Of a DNA stretch of 64,000 nucleotides, positions 1 to 11,143 are shown piece after piece. The stretch lies in NCBI GenBank assembly GCA_021613535.1, contig CP075493.1:4278001-4342000 (forward strand), given 5' to 3'. Each line of letters starts with the position of its first letter. The stretch's first letter is position 1. A program made the translations under genes and the position numbers. Below the pieces are notes generated by a model, which saw only the letters and a program-made list of their open reading frames with translations, was not told the DNA's origin and searched no databases. This DNA comes from Adineta vaga (taxonomy: Eukaryota; Rotifera).

Positions 1-262
1 GGAGAAATACTGCACTGTATACAGAATAAACTCTTCTATTCTTTTTTTTTGGAAATTAAGACATTGATTGTTATAGATATTTTTTCAAGAAAGTCAAGTA
101 TATCTTTTAGATTCCAAGAAAAGAAATTAAAATATCTTATTGTTAAATGAAAAGAATGAATTTATTATAATTAAGAAAAAGTAAAACAAATTATTTGTGT
201 GTTAGACTTAATAGGTATAAAAAAATTCGTAGTCTATTGTAATCCACGAGATATCATTGGAT

Positions 263-574
263 TTATTTGCCTGTTTTGATTTCCATACATTCATCAGGAC
301 GAAATCGTTTCTTGATACAAATATTTGGCTTACAACAGGGGTTGATGCCAAACTTGCATCGAACACAATCTTTACCGATACTAAGTTCCCGTGTGTCTAA
401 TGATCCAGCATCATCATCTTCTTCACTATCACGTGTTATAGAACGAAGAAACATTCGTGCTTTCTTGTCGGATAATTCCATATCATTGTCATTATCAAGA
501 AAGAGACGTTTGGCATTTGAAGTTGAAATAATGCACACGAAAGCAATAGCAGCAAGAAGAATAAATGTTTTCAT
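263..574 (-). CDS. Small secreted cysteine-rich peptide precursor (103 aa)
   Basis: The product starts with a clear signal peptide (hydrophobic residues 4-20, ending ...STSNA). An acidic, propeptide-like middle follows, and the C-terminal 36 residues hold six cysteines in the order C-x2-C-x6-CC-x4-C-x9-C. A central CC pair with six cysteines is the layout of inhibitor-cystine-knot peptides, but the spacing alone does not prove that fold. Such peptides are secreted and may be defensive, signalling or toxin-like; I cannot choose between these. The start is supported by a TATA motif about 80 nt upstream. An AATAAA overlaps the stop codon. No intron is visible. Confidence 0.7.
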   Translation of the reverse strand: MKTFILLAAIAFVCIISTSNAKRLFLDNDNDMELSDKKARMFLRSITRDSEEDDDAGSLDTRELSIGKDCVRCKFGINPCCKPNICIKKRFRPDECMEIKTGK

Positions 575-598
575 ATTGATTTAAATAGAATCGAATGT

Positions 599-2088
599 TA
601 CCCTGGTTGTGATGAATATTAAACTGAAGTCTGAGAGTAATTCCGCGTCTTTTTATACTATCGTCTCATTTCTCCTTTAAGGCAATTATCAAATATTTAA
701 CTTATTCATCCGAAAGAAAGAATCACAGTATGTACACCGATCAGATCACAAGCACTCTTTTTTCGTTGTCGGCACTGTTGATATTATTCATGAGAAAGCT
801 GATAAACATAAGTATTAAGAGAAGCGAATATGTCGTCGTTATATATTTGGCATTATACGATGAATTAAACAGCACAGCTTACATATGAAAGCTCATATTT
901 CGTATTTCAAAATGATCGATACTTCATTTAATGTCATTGAGTACTTTTTATATATCTCTTTCTTTTTTTTTCTTCTAATCATGAATGATTATATAAACAT
1001 ATCTATTTCAACGAAATGATCTTATGTAGCAAATTGTCTAACATGAATAATCCGTATATTTTACAATGATCTACTATTTTGCATAACATATTGTAAAATA
1101 TATTCAATCACCATCATTACTCTTGTAACGACACGAGAAGGAAAAGACTTCATAACATAATCGACCAATCACCGTTTATTAATTTCTATTGACACAAGAA
1201 AAATATATTGTACTGGATAATTACGATAAATATCGTTTAATATTCTACAGAACGACTGGATACAAGAAATGATTAATCGCCAGGTTTCGAAATATAAAAT
1301 TCAAATGGGATCAATACGGACAGATTAGATTCTGATATGAATAATATTCACTCCGAAAATGTTTCAAGTTTCATAGTCTGTAAGATACAATCGATTAATA
1401 AATTCAATCCATGCCAGAGATCAGTAATTGTCAAGAAAAAAGCGAACGTTAGAACTCTCTTAAGACAATAACAAAAGAATTTGAAAAATCAACGATGTTG
1501 GATATAATTATATGTTGATAATGTTTGTCATTGATAAGATAAAGAAAACGATGGGTATTATGTGGGAAATAGTTTCATATGAATATTCTGAATGATAGTA
1601 TTTTTTTGAAGAAAATCAATTTTCAAAACAAAACTCATAGTCTCTAATACCTATCTGTTTCAAGGTGGAAATATTCTACAGATAGTAGAATATCAATGCG
1701 TACATTTCTTATTATAGTATTCCATCAAAATCATAAACTTTGACTTATTCTGAAGTATTCAAACATACAAAGGAGATTTGATCTTTTTCCAGTTTGCTTT
1801 CTATATTTAAAAAAAATGAAACTACACAATTTTGTTTTTTTCCATGCTGTTAAGTGGAAAATACCAACAAAACGTATTGCTTACTTTTTTCAGTATTGAG
1901 GAAAAGAATATGACTCATCAAACTATGTAGGAAGTAGGTAAAAACTAGGTTATGATTCAATACTATCAGTTACTACAGCACATGGTTACTTTTGTTCTTC
2001 ATCTATTTCTTTTTCAGGTGACGGCATGTTTGTAATAAAATAATATGTTTTTCTTTTAAGATTAATTTTTTCTAAACCAAAGATTGAA
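599..2088. other. Intergenic, no gene seen
   Basis: About 1.5 kb of AT-rich DNA. Apart from the TATA motif at 651-658 I see no open frame, RNA gene or repeat. The right end should hold the promoter of the F-box gene starting at 2089. Confidence 0.5.
651..658 (-). promoter_or_regulatory. TATA box of the Cys-rich peptide gene
   Basis: The minus strand reads TATAAAAA here, 77-84 nt upstream of the start codon at 574. Position and sequence fit a core promoter. Confidence 0.55.
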
Positions 2089-4023
2089 ATGAATCTGATT
2101 AAACGTTCGTACGATTTTTATGAAACTGATCATGTTTATTCAAAAAAGTCACGAAGTAAGTTACCTATTGAAAGATTATTCCTATATTTTTTCATCTTTT
2201 TTTTAGCGACATTCAGTACAAAATAGTAAGTCATATGAATTTTAATTTATACGAATTGTTTTTTTTTCGATATTTTATAGTAGTTCAATTCCTATCTGTT
2301 TTGAACATTTACCCAATGAAATTTTGTTGGAAATATTTGATTATCTCGATGCGTATGATATTTATCGTGGATTTTCTCATTTAAATATTCGTTTTTCTAA
2401 TCTTCTACTTCGTTCATCACTTCCATTAAAAACTCGAATTCGATATGAATCAAAATCAACTATTGAATATCGTTGTCGACATGTAATCATTCCCAATGTA
2501 CATCGTCTTCTTTCTCTTCATCTTCATACTGATTCAATTATTCATAATTTCTTTAATTATTGTAATCTTGATTCATCATTTACTCGTTTAGAATCTATTG
2601 TTCTTAATGGAGTACCCGGTATGAAACTTCTAATGATTCTTTCTTATTTACAATCGTTATCTCGACTCTTCTCGCTAACAATTCTATTGGAAGAAGATTG
2701 TCTTTATACTTTAAATGATATCTATCGATTAATATTTCGATTACCTGTATTAAAATATAATAAATTATCCTTATCAGAGTATGATGAAATCAATATTACG
2801 ATACCAATAATGATCAATCAAACATTCAGTACTATCGAACATTTAATCATTGATTTTACTTGTAATATTGATGAACTTACATCGCTTCTGTACTATACTC
2901 CTCGTCTACGATATTTAACATGTAAACGAATAAGTCAACCCGAAGAAATGAATCAAAAAGAATTGCCATTAAGTTTAACGAATTTAGTTCATTGTTCATT
3001 TATACTCGAGTTGCTGACTTTTGATTTATTTGAAGTATTTTTAAAAAAAATTTCTACACAATTACAATTCTTCCGTCTTCAGACATCGTTCGATAGAGAT
3101 TATCTTGATGAAAAACGATGGAGATCGTTGATCAAGAAACATATGCCTCATTTACAAACATTTCATTTTGAATATTATCAGATGATCGAATTCGCAGATG
3201 ATGACCTACCAAATCATGAAGCAATCAAACAATTTACTTCAACATTTTGGACTGAACGACAATGGTATTTTGAATTTAAAGATTACTTTGATCGACATCT
3301 CTATTTAATACATCCATTCAAGTAAGTAAAAGAGGAAGAAAAACAACAAAAATGATAACATATCTTCTTTTGTTTAGGAAAACTTGGTTTAATTCTTCTG
3401 AACATGAACAAATCATCAATGAAAATACATTCGATACTTCATTAACTATCGAAGGATATGCATCGGATACTTGGGATACATTCTCTTTTAATAATATGAA
3501 ACTATCTCTTCAAGCCACTGGATTTACACATTTAAATATTGATTGCAATGGAATTCTTATCAACATGTTCATTGAACTTATACGTCTATTACCAAATCTT
3601 ACTTCATTAGAAGTATCATCCTTACCAAGTACGCAATTAAATTTTCTATCGACTGAAGATAATGAAATGCTTCTATTAGTATCAATTACTAATCGAATTA
3701 CCAAAGTTCGAATCAATCGAATTGATATTGTAGATGATATGAATTTTCTAATGAATCTTTGTCCACGTATGAAATATCTTGAAGTAATACATATAACAAA
3801 CAGTAATCTCGAGAATATTCTTGGAACAATATCAATGAACAATATAACACGTATACCTTATTTAAATTGTTTATCCCTGTATACCGCGAAATCCAAGGAA
3901 ACAATTATCGATGATATACATCATATTATTGATTTTGAAAGACTTTTTCATATTGAGAATGCTTTTCGTGATTATGAATTTCAATGTATAGGACAGAAAA
4001 TCTATTTGAAATGGAGATTATAG
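2089..4023 (+). CDS. F-box protein with LRR-like C-terminal region (F-box gene 1; 590 aa spliced)
   Basis: Exons 2089-2155, 2207-2225, 2281-3321 and 3378-4023 join in frame (591 codons with stop). Exon 1 encodes a short basic leader (MNLIKRSY...KKSR). Exon 2 is only 19 nt. Exon 3 opens with an F-box (FEHLPNEILLEIFDYLD, about residues 36-75). The rest is Leu/Ile-rich with repeated segments such as LPNLTSLEV and LCPRMKYLEV, like degenerate leucine-rich repeats. F-box proteins recruit substrates to SCF ubiquitin ligases through Skp1; the substrate is unknown. F-box gene 2 directly downstream has the same leader, tiny exon and F-box plan, so the pair looks like an old tandem duplication. All introns are GT-AG and 50-56 nt. 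Confidence 0.8.
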
Positions 4024-4256
4024 AAAAATGTTTTGTTTGTTTCTTTTTTTTGAAAGTTTATCATATCAATTAACCTAAAAAATACGATAAAATTACATAA
4101 CATGAGGAATGTATATTGGAAATTCCCAATTCATTTGTATGACTCATTCTTTGTATGTTATCAAACACGTGTTTTTATTGGAACTGTATGCGTTATAAAA
4201 GAACGAAAAAAAATAGACTTTTTCTTTTATTCTTTTAGAGTAAAAATCTCCAAGAA

Positions 4257-6090
4257 ATGAAACGTGTTCGAAGTACAGATGAAGTATTCGAAAAACAAAC
4301 AAAAAAATGTAAATTAAAATAATTTTATTCAGAAAAATATTCGTTTTTTTTTAAAATTTTAGTGACAATATTAAAGTAAATATGAAAAGTATTGTTCTCC
4401 TTTTTTTTTATAAATCTATAAATATTCTTTTCGTTTGTTACAATCTAGTCGAGTTATTTCATATATCGAACAATTACCGAATGAAATTTTTTATGAAATA
4501 TTTACTTATCTTGAATGTTGTCAATTATTTGAAGCATTTAATAATCTAAATCAACGTTTTCAACACTTATTATCTAGTTCATATCTTTCATTTCATGTTC
4601 AACTTGTTTCAAATTCGATATCTATTGCTGAATATCGTGCAAGGAATATTATTGTGCCAAATAAACATCGTATTCTTTCACTTTCATTATTGAATGGTTG
4701 GTATGATGATCAAATCTTTTCTTTACTCAATATTGATTCATCATTTAATCAACTTGAAACATTAGTTCTAAAAAATATCAATGCTGATCAATTGATTCCG
4801 ATACTTTCTAATCTAATTTCTCTTACTCGACTTTTTTCTCTAACTATTTATTTGAATGATGTTCATCAAGATCTTGGAAATATCTATCAATTAATCTTTC
4901 ATTTACCTGTATTAAAATCTATTCGAATTTTAGCTAGAAAATATCCTATCTTTACTGAAATATTATCAACTACGAATCAACCATGTACTTCTATTGAATC
5001 TATGACCATTAATCATCGTTGTACTTATAGTATTATTCAATCTTTCTTTTCAATAACTCCACATCTATCTCATTTAATTTGTGAAGAATTATTATCTTCA
5101 AGTTTACTTTATCCATCAATAGTATTGTCGAAGTTAACACATATTTCGATTGGTAATTGTAAATTATCATTTACACAATTCATTATTTGTATTAAAAGAC
5201 ATTGTCCAAATGTTCAAGTCTTACGATTAATAACATCAAATGATATTACTTATCTTGATATTGATCGTTGGGAACAAACAATTCAGAAATATTTATCTCA
5301 CCTACGAAAATTTCATCTTCAATATTATGCAACGATTACTCAACATTTTTCATTCTTGCCACATTTATGGCAAATTAATGGAATCATTTCACCATTTTGG
5401 TTAAGTAAACAATGTTTATTTGAGTGTCTATTTGATATGAATAATCCTTCTAATGGTCAAATGGTTTATTCAATAAAATATTCGAAATCATACGTAAAAA
5501 ATCATCCATTAAATAGAGATAAAGTTAAATTATCCTTTTCTATGTTAGCTGATTGTTTAGATTCAATGAAATGTAATGATATAATTGCAAATAATCTTGA
5601 AAAATATCTTCTACAAAAACGATTTAATCATTTGAAAATTAATTGTCAACAAATATCGATTAATACCCTGATTAAACTTGTATATTGTCTATCGGAACTT
5701 TTATCTTTACAAATATCGAATTTATCCGTATCAAAATTGAGAAAGTTATCTTCGTATGAGAAAGAAATCGTTCGAATTACTTCGAGAAAGAGCAAAATTA
5801 TTGAAATCTCTCTTAAACAAATCATTGAATTCGAACAAGTTAAATTTTTCATCGATCTTTGTCCTCGTATAGAATATTTAAACTTAAATTGTCTACATGA
5901 TATCAATTTAGAAATACTTATTCGAAAAATACTCATTGAAAATATTTCTCATCTTCGTGAAGTATGTTTTCATGATTGGAAGGGTAATATGAATGATTTC
6001 AAAGCTATGATTAATCATCAAGAACAGTTTTGTAATTACACTATGAAATCTTTTGATAAGAAGATTTCTCTGTTTCGAAAAATGTATTAA
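4257..6090 (+). CDS. F-box protein with LRR-like C-terminal region (F-box gene 2; 568 aa spliced)
   Basis: Exons 4257-4308, 4363-4375 and 4449-6090 join in frame (569 codons with stop). Exon 1 gives the basic leader MKRVRSTDEVFEKQTKK. Exon 2 is 13 nt. Exon 3 carries the F-box (IEQLPNEIFYEIFTYLE) followed by about 500 Leu/Ile-rich residues with LRR-like segments (HLPVLKSIRI, LCPRIEYLNL). The role is inferred as an SCF substrate receptor. It shares with F-box gene 1 the motif IIVPN/IIPN-x-HR about 60 residues after the F-box, but it lacks that gene's mid-gene intron, so an intron was gained or lost after they split. Introns are 54 and 73 nt. Confidence 0.8.
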
Positions 6091-6957
6091 TTGTTTTTGT
6101 TTTTTTTTATAATTATAAACGAAGAAAAAAAATATATTCTTTCTTCAATTGTTATTGATTTAAAGTAATTCGGAGAAAATAACGCGTATTTGTTTTCTTA
6201 TAGACAAACGAACATTCTCGATTGCGATGAGTCAGACAGAGAAAATAAATGTTCGTCTCATCAATATTGCGAAATACGTTTTTAGATTGACATATATCAT
6301 TGTATTGTTATAGCGATTAAAACAAAAAACAACAACAAAGTCATATAATTGATCATCGTGTCAATAGATCAAAACATATGATTTGGCTCATTAATCTTTT
6401 ATTAAACGCATCCTTTTAACGTCTCGTTTAAAGTAATTATTTTTTCCTTTCATGCAAAAACACCTGTCAGTCAATAGATCATTGAATCTATACCTTTGCT
6501 TAGAAACAATGAAAACCAACAGCTGGGTATTGTGAATAAGAGTGTGGTTGTCGGGGTAGTGGTTATTGTGGTTAAAATTGTGGAAAAAAATTAAATTTAA
6601 AGCGGTGTGGTAGTAGGTGCGGCAAGAGATTCAACTTTTTTTTTTCGCTACATACATTATCTAATCAACGTATAAACACAGTTGTTGATCTTATAGATCT
6701 GATATCAATCAATCAATCATTAATAATTCGTATACAAGTCATTTTCTCTTGATCTTGAGGTTAGAGTGCACAAATAAAAGAAGAATGATGTTTAGAGTAT
6801 AGATTTTCGTTTATTCATTGGATAAGATAAGGAGAGAACATGAAGGAGGGGAACGAGAGGAGAGAGATTTTAGCCACATTCGTGAAGGAAAAGTACACTC
6901 AGATTCCAATGAGCTTTCGATACAATGGAAAAAGAACACACTAATGTCTATCAATAT
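6091..6957. other. Intergenic, with a strand-asymmetric GT-rich patch
   Basis: No convincing gene. Between about 6530 and 6630 the plus strand is unusually rich in G and T (runs of GTGG, GGGG, GGTT), unlike the surrounding AT-rich DNA. Reading either strand gives only short low-complexity frames (Val-rich on plus, Thr-rich on minus). Confidence 0.4.
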
Positions 6958-7150
6958 TTAAAAGTATCTTGGATAGTAGACCGATGGTTGATAGAATCCT
7001 GGCCGAGATACCATTGATGCTTGAGCATAAGCACAGCTGGAACAGCCGGTTGTTGGAGCATTCAAAGCTGAATAGTATGTCGATTGGTAGACCTAAATTT
7101 GATTCAATCGAAAATCAACATTATCTATATATAATTATGAAACTTACCAT
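6958..7150 (-). CDS. 45-residue Tyr/Ser/Ala-rich protein; intron directly after the ATG
   Basis: The minus strand has ATG at 7150-7148 followed at once by a GTAAGT donor. The intron is 7147-7093 and the acceptor TTTAG leads into 7092-6958. Splicing gives MVYQSTYYSALNAPTTGC... ending in YYPRYF, 45 residues with nine Tyr and two Cys. A 5' UTR intron (7253-7197, GTAAGT...TTTAG) and a TATA box at 7307-7314 complete a compact three-exon gene. I do not recognise the family. The amino-acid bias suggests a structural or surface peptide, but no signal peptide is visible. A longer plus-strand frame over the same bases (6969-7238) is best read as its shadow. Confidence 0.6.
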
Positions 7151-7306
7151 GATCGTTGAGGTAACTGGATTAAATGAGACGGATAGAGATGAGGCTCTAA
7201 ATGATAGGCAACAAAATTGTATAGACGAAAATGTATGAGAAAGGAATACTTACTTCGCTTGGATTGATGGGAAAGTGAGTGTGATTTTACCGCAGAAATT
7301 CGTCGC

Positions 7307-7314
7307 TTTATATA
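7307..7314 (-). promoter_or_regulatory. TATA box of the 45-residue protein gene
   Basis: TATATAAA on the minus strand, about 55-60 nt upstream of the 5' UTR splice donor at 7253, so transcription would start near 7280. Confidence 0.5.
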
Positions 7315-7319
7315 CGATC

Positions 7320-8188
7320 AGATCGGACAGGGGTAAACAAATTCAAGGTGCATAATTGACAATGAATAATTACTACGGAAAAAAAGTATAGATAAGAAAG
7401 AACACGCGTGCAATGTATGTTTTTATCCAATCGAAGACAATAAATGCCCCTCGAATATTGGAGAGAAATAAAGGAGGGAAAAAATATATATTAGGTATTT
7501 GTATCGACGTCCGATTTTTAAGGACAAAATATGATATATATCTTTATATTGATGTTCGAACTTTTGCAAACTATTTCTCATTTTCTTTCAAAAGTACCAA
7601 ATTGAAAATGTCACAATATATCATCAATCTGATTACTCATATCGACAATTTATCAAAATGATCATTGACAATCTGACAAAATGATAATTTGATCAGATAA
7701 CTGAAAATTTATTTTACTTACGTAATTTATTCAGTATTTGTTACTGTTGCTAACAATGTGAACACATCTATCGAGATTTACTCTCCTTAAATTCATCATC
7801 GACAAATGTTAAAAGATGATAACAAAATCCTTTTCTTAGAAAATTCTCATATAAAATTTTTAGTTTTTCCAATATGACTATTTGAATGCTGTAATAAATA
7901 TTGCATCATACGACAAATCATACTCATCAGATAATGTATATGATTATTGGTCATAAACACGTGGCAATCATCATGAAGAATAAGTAACATATAAAAGTGC
8001 GTTTTTTTGATATAATCAACAAAACGATCTATGATATTTGCGTTTGTTTTTTTCATCTTAATATTTGTTTAAAAAGTACAAATCGTATTGTTATCGGAAA
8101 ATTTTTTATAAGATTAGAATAGTTGTTTTATTAGTATATATTTATATGTAGCACAAAACAAGAGAAACATTTCTAAGTTAATTCGAAA
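7320..8188. other. Intergenic, no gene seen
   Basis: AT-rich; short frames on both strands lack domains, coding character or matching splice signals. Confidence 0.4.
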
Positions 8189-9300
8189 TCATAGTAGTAA
8201 AATTCTATGCTGTCGTTGTAGATGATGGTGGTGGTGTATTGACATAAGTAAATCATTGAATAACTGGTTGATGTTTTTTTCTCGTCGATATCGTCTTAGT
8301 TCTTTACGTGTTGGATCAATTCCAAAACAGTATTTGAATATATCTATTATTATGACGAATAGAATTACACATCCTATTGCAAAAATTTCAATATAACCAA
8401 ATGATGTTGCAATTAGTTTATTCGTGTACTAATTGTTTTATCGATATTTGTAGTTTGATATAATAATATGATAACTACGTCATTTAGAATATCTCTCACT
8501 CTATAAGTTGTCTCTAAAACTCAACTTTACTGCGAAAGGAGCGATGCTAGTCATTAAATAATACTGCATAATGTAACGACGACAAAAATATATTTATGGC
8601 AAGTTTATTAATATCCGACTTGCGATTAACAAAAATTCCGAAAGGAAAACTAAGTATACTTGATGTCGATCCATTCGAACCATTACCTGCAACGATTTTC
8701 GATGGGATACTATCGTTTTGGATCACTTTATGATGATCTACTATGGAGCAATTTATGTTGGAATTAATTGAAACAAGAAATCCCGTACAGATACTACTTA
8801 TATTCGCAACAATTAATATTATTATTTTTATCGACACCATCAATGTCATTTGTTCCACTTCCGCGATAATCTGGCCTGCTGTTGTGATAATATATAGGTA
8901 ACCAGCATGATGGAAAGAACCATATGGGATTATACACAGGCCTATAAGGAAAAAATGTTTGCTTCGAATGCTTCGCTTAGTTTGGTGGCGACTAGTCGAT
9001 ATGTCACTGCTACCGCCATCACCATTATCATTGTATTGAGAGTAAAAATGGATATGGTCAATACCAGTATTAGATACATTAACAGGATAGAACGAAGAAA
9101 TAATACGTAAATAATGCAGAACTGTGCTTCCATTGTTCCAAATATAGACAATATAGAGAGTCGGCGAAGCCATATAGACAATGTTTTTCGTGTTGATAAA
9201 AAAATTGTACGATTGTTTAGCGATCATACTATTATCTACAAAACCTGTTACATTAGGATTCCATGATATCCTTAGACAGAATTTCGGCAAATTGTATGAA
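8189..9300 (-). pseudogene. Unrecognised multi-pass membrane protein locus, probably decayed
   Basis: Exon-like segment 8428-8189 follows a good acceptor (ACAATTAG) and encodes a transmembrane helix (IEIFAIGCVILFVIIIDIF), a basic tail (RKELRRYRREK) and a short His run before the stop. Upstream, the frame 9290-8547 contains two hydrophobic stretches (IIPYGSFHH... and MVSIKIIILIVANISSI) and several N-glycosylation motifs, while a second frame over 9181-8942 is also hydrophobic. Between 8547 and 8428 every frame has stops, so a complete protein cannot be assembled. It is either a pseudogene of a polytopic transporter-like protein or a gene whose exons I cannot join. The family is unknown. Confidence 0.3.
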
Positions 9301-9780
9301 GTAGGTAAATTATATAAGAATTTGAAAAGTTAATGTTTAATTTGAGAATTAAGAAGTTCTCAGTTTTTCTCATAGGTTTGCATTGTTATAATCAGAATAT
9401 GAACTTATTTGTCAATTGTCAAACAACTGATAAGCAATGATTGTACATTCACGAAACTATCCAAATTCTATAGATAATCTATCGACATTTAAAGAATGTA
9501 TTAAATAAGATATTGCCTCGTGAGGAAAAGACAATGACTCATATAAACAATACCTTTCATATTCGTTTATTGTGAAAATATACTTGTATAATGAAAATTA
9601 ACAATGAATTTCTCTCGAAAGATTTCAATAAAAAGATAAAACAGATTGATTAAATTAGTCATATCTGTCTTTTACTACTTTCAGTAATAATCATGTACCA
9701 CGAAAAGAAAATAGTCTTTGATAATATTTCATTGGAAAATCAGTTTAATGAAATAATTGAATATCTCATAATAAATAAAC

Positions 9781-10500
9781 CAGTTTTGCTATGAAGAATC
9801 TAATCTTCCTAATCGATTTCGCATAGTTTTCATCTATTTTGAACGATCATTAAATCATTTATCATTTAAGAAATCAATACAGCTATAAATTCTTCTCTTT
9901 CTTTCAACTTTAATATCACTTGTTCATCTTATTGAATTAACCGTTAATCTATATTCATCTGTCCAAAACTTATAATTACCAATACGATTGATTTGGAAGA
10001 ACTTTGCAATCATACCATCTTATCTTCAGTTTAATCAATGATAACAAATGATTGTTCGATTATCTTTCTCATTTAAACAGATTTGATTTTGTTTACTATG
10101 ATTATTCCTAACATAATCATGGATTAGTTTCATAGAAGAAAAAGCTTATCGGTTTACATCACCATTTTGAGCAGAATGATTCTGAAATTTTGAAATTCTC
10201 ATTGATATTAATAAGATTATCTACATTATCCATTTATTCTTTGATTATATAGTCCGATATATTTCGATAATGTATATTAAACATTTAAATGTGGATTTTC
10301 AATATACACCCGTACGATCCATTCATGAAATTGATTCATATCACAATTAAATGCAGATCTTAAAAGTAAAAATATCTCAGAGTATTGAAAAATTGACATA
10401 TATTACTCGAGTACGTATTCGATCAAAATTGAATCTACTGTTGCTCATACATGTCATAAAGTCTATGCCACTGAATGTAATCTGAAGATATCAAGATTTT
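9781..10500 (+). pseudogene. Possible decayed F-box/LRR gene remnant
   Basis: The segment near 10155 translates as FTSPF*AE*F*NFEI, which lines up with FTSTFWTERQWYFEF in F-box gene 1 apart from three stops. Upstream, LVHLIELTVNLYSS (about 9920) is also LRR-like. No continuous frame survives. The rest of 9301-11143 shows nothing I can name. Confidence 0.3.
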
Positions 10501-11143
10501 CATTTGTGCTAGTTGGTAATTCAAATTTTTAATTTAGAACCTTTCTAATAACATTATTTATTCCTAAATGAAATCATCGAATTTAAATGACGCTATACAA
10601 TACTTCGTTTGTGTTTCTTTCAATGCGTATTTTATTACTAAATAACGACATTTCTTTCTACGTAGATCAATATCAAAAATAAATACACAGGCAGTAAATA
10701 AAGGTTGGTTTTTTTCTCATACTTACCACTTCATAACGTAAAGGCAGTTTTTTTGACACGATAAATAAATGAACACATGTTGGAAAAAGTTTTGAAAAAG
10801 ATCGATTTAATTTTCTGTCATTTGAAACTTGGTAAAAATCCAATGTAATTTGTAGAAAATTTTTAATGAGTGTAAAGTCCAAGTTAATATTTATCATTAA
10901 TTTTAGTTCTCGTATAGTATATATGTAAATGACAGAATGAGAAAATTCCAAGCGTTCTGTGTTTTTTTTCTTTTCTCCTTATTCTTTCATACGAGACTCA
11001 AAAACACTCCAAGGCGTCCTTTTACAAGTAGGGTTTTTTCCAACTACACTTTGACGAAGAAAAATTGAGAATAACCTTTTACACATCATGTTACATGTTA
11101 TTTAAGTTCTGAAATATGTTTTACCATTTTCATAAATATATCT

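Noticed and set aside
6969-7238. 89-residue plus-strand frame
   Set aside because: It crosses two well-formed minus-strand introns and is the reverse-strand shadow of the 45-residue protein gene.
8907-9110. 67-residue plus-strand frame
   Set aside because: Antisense to the decayed membrane-protein locus, without its own signals.
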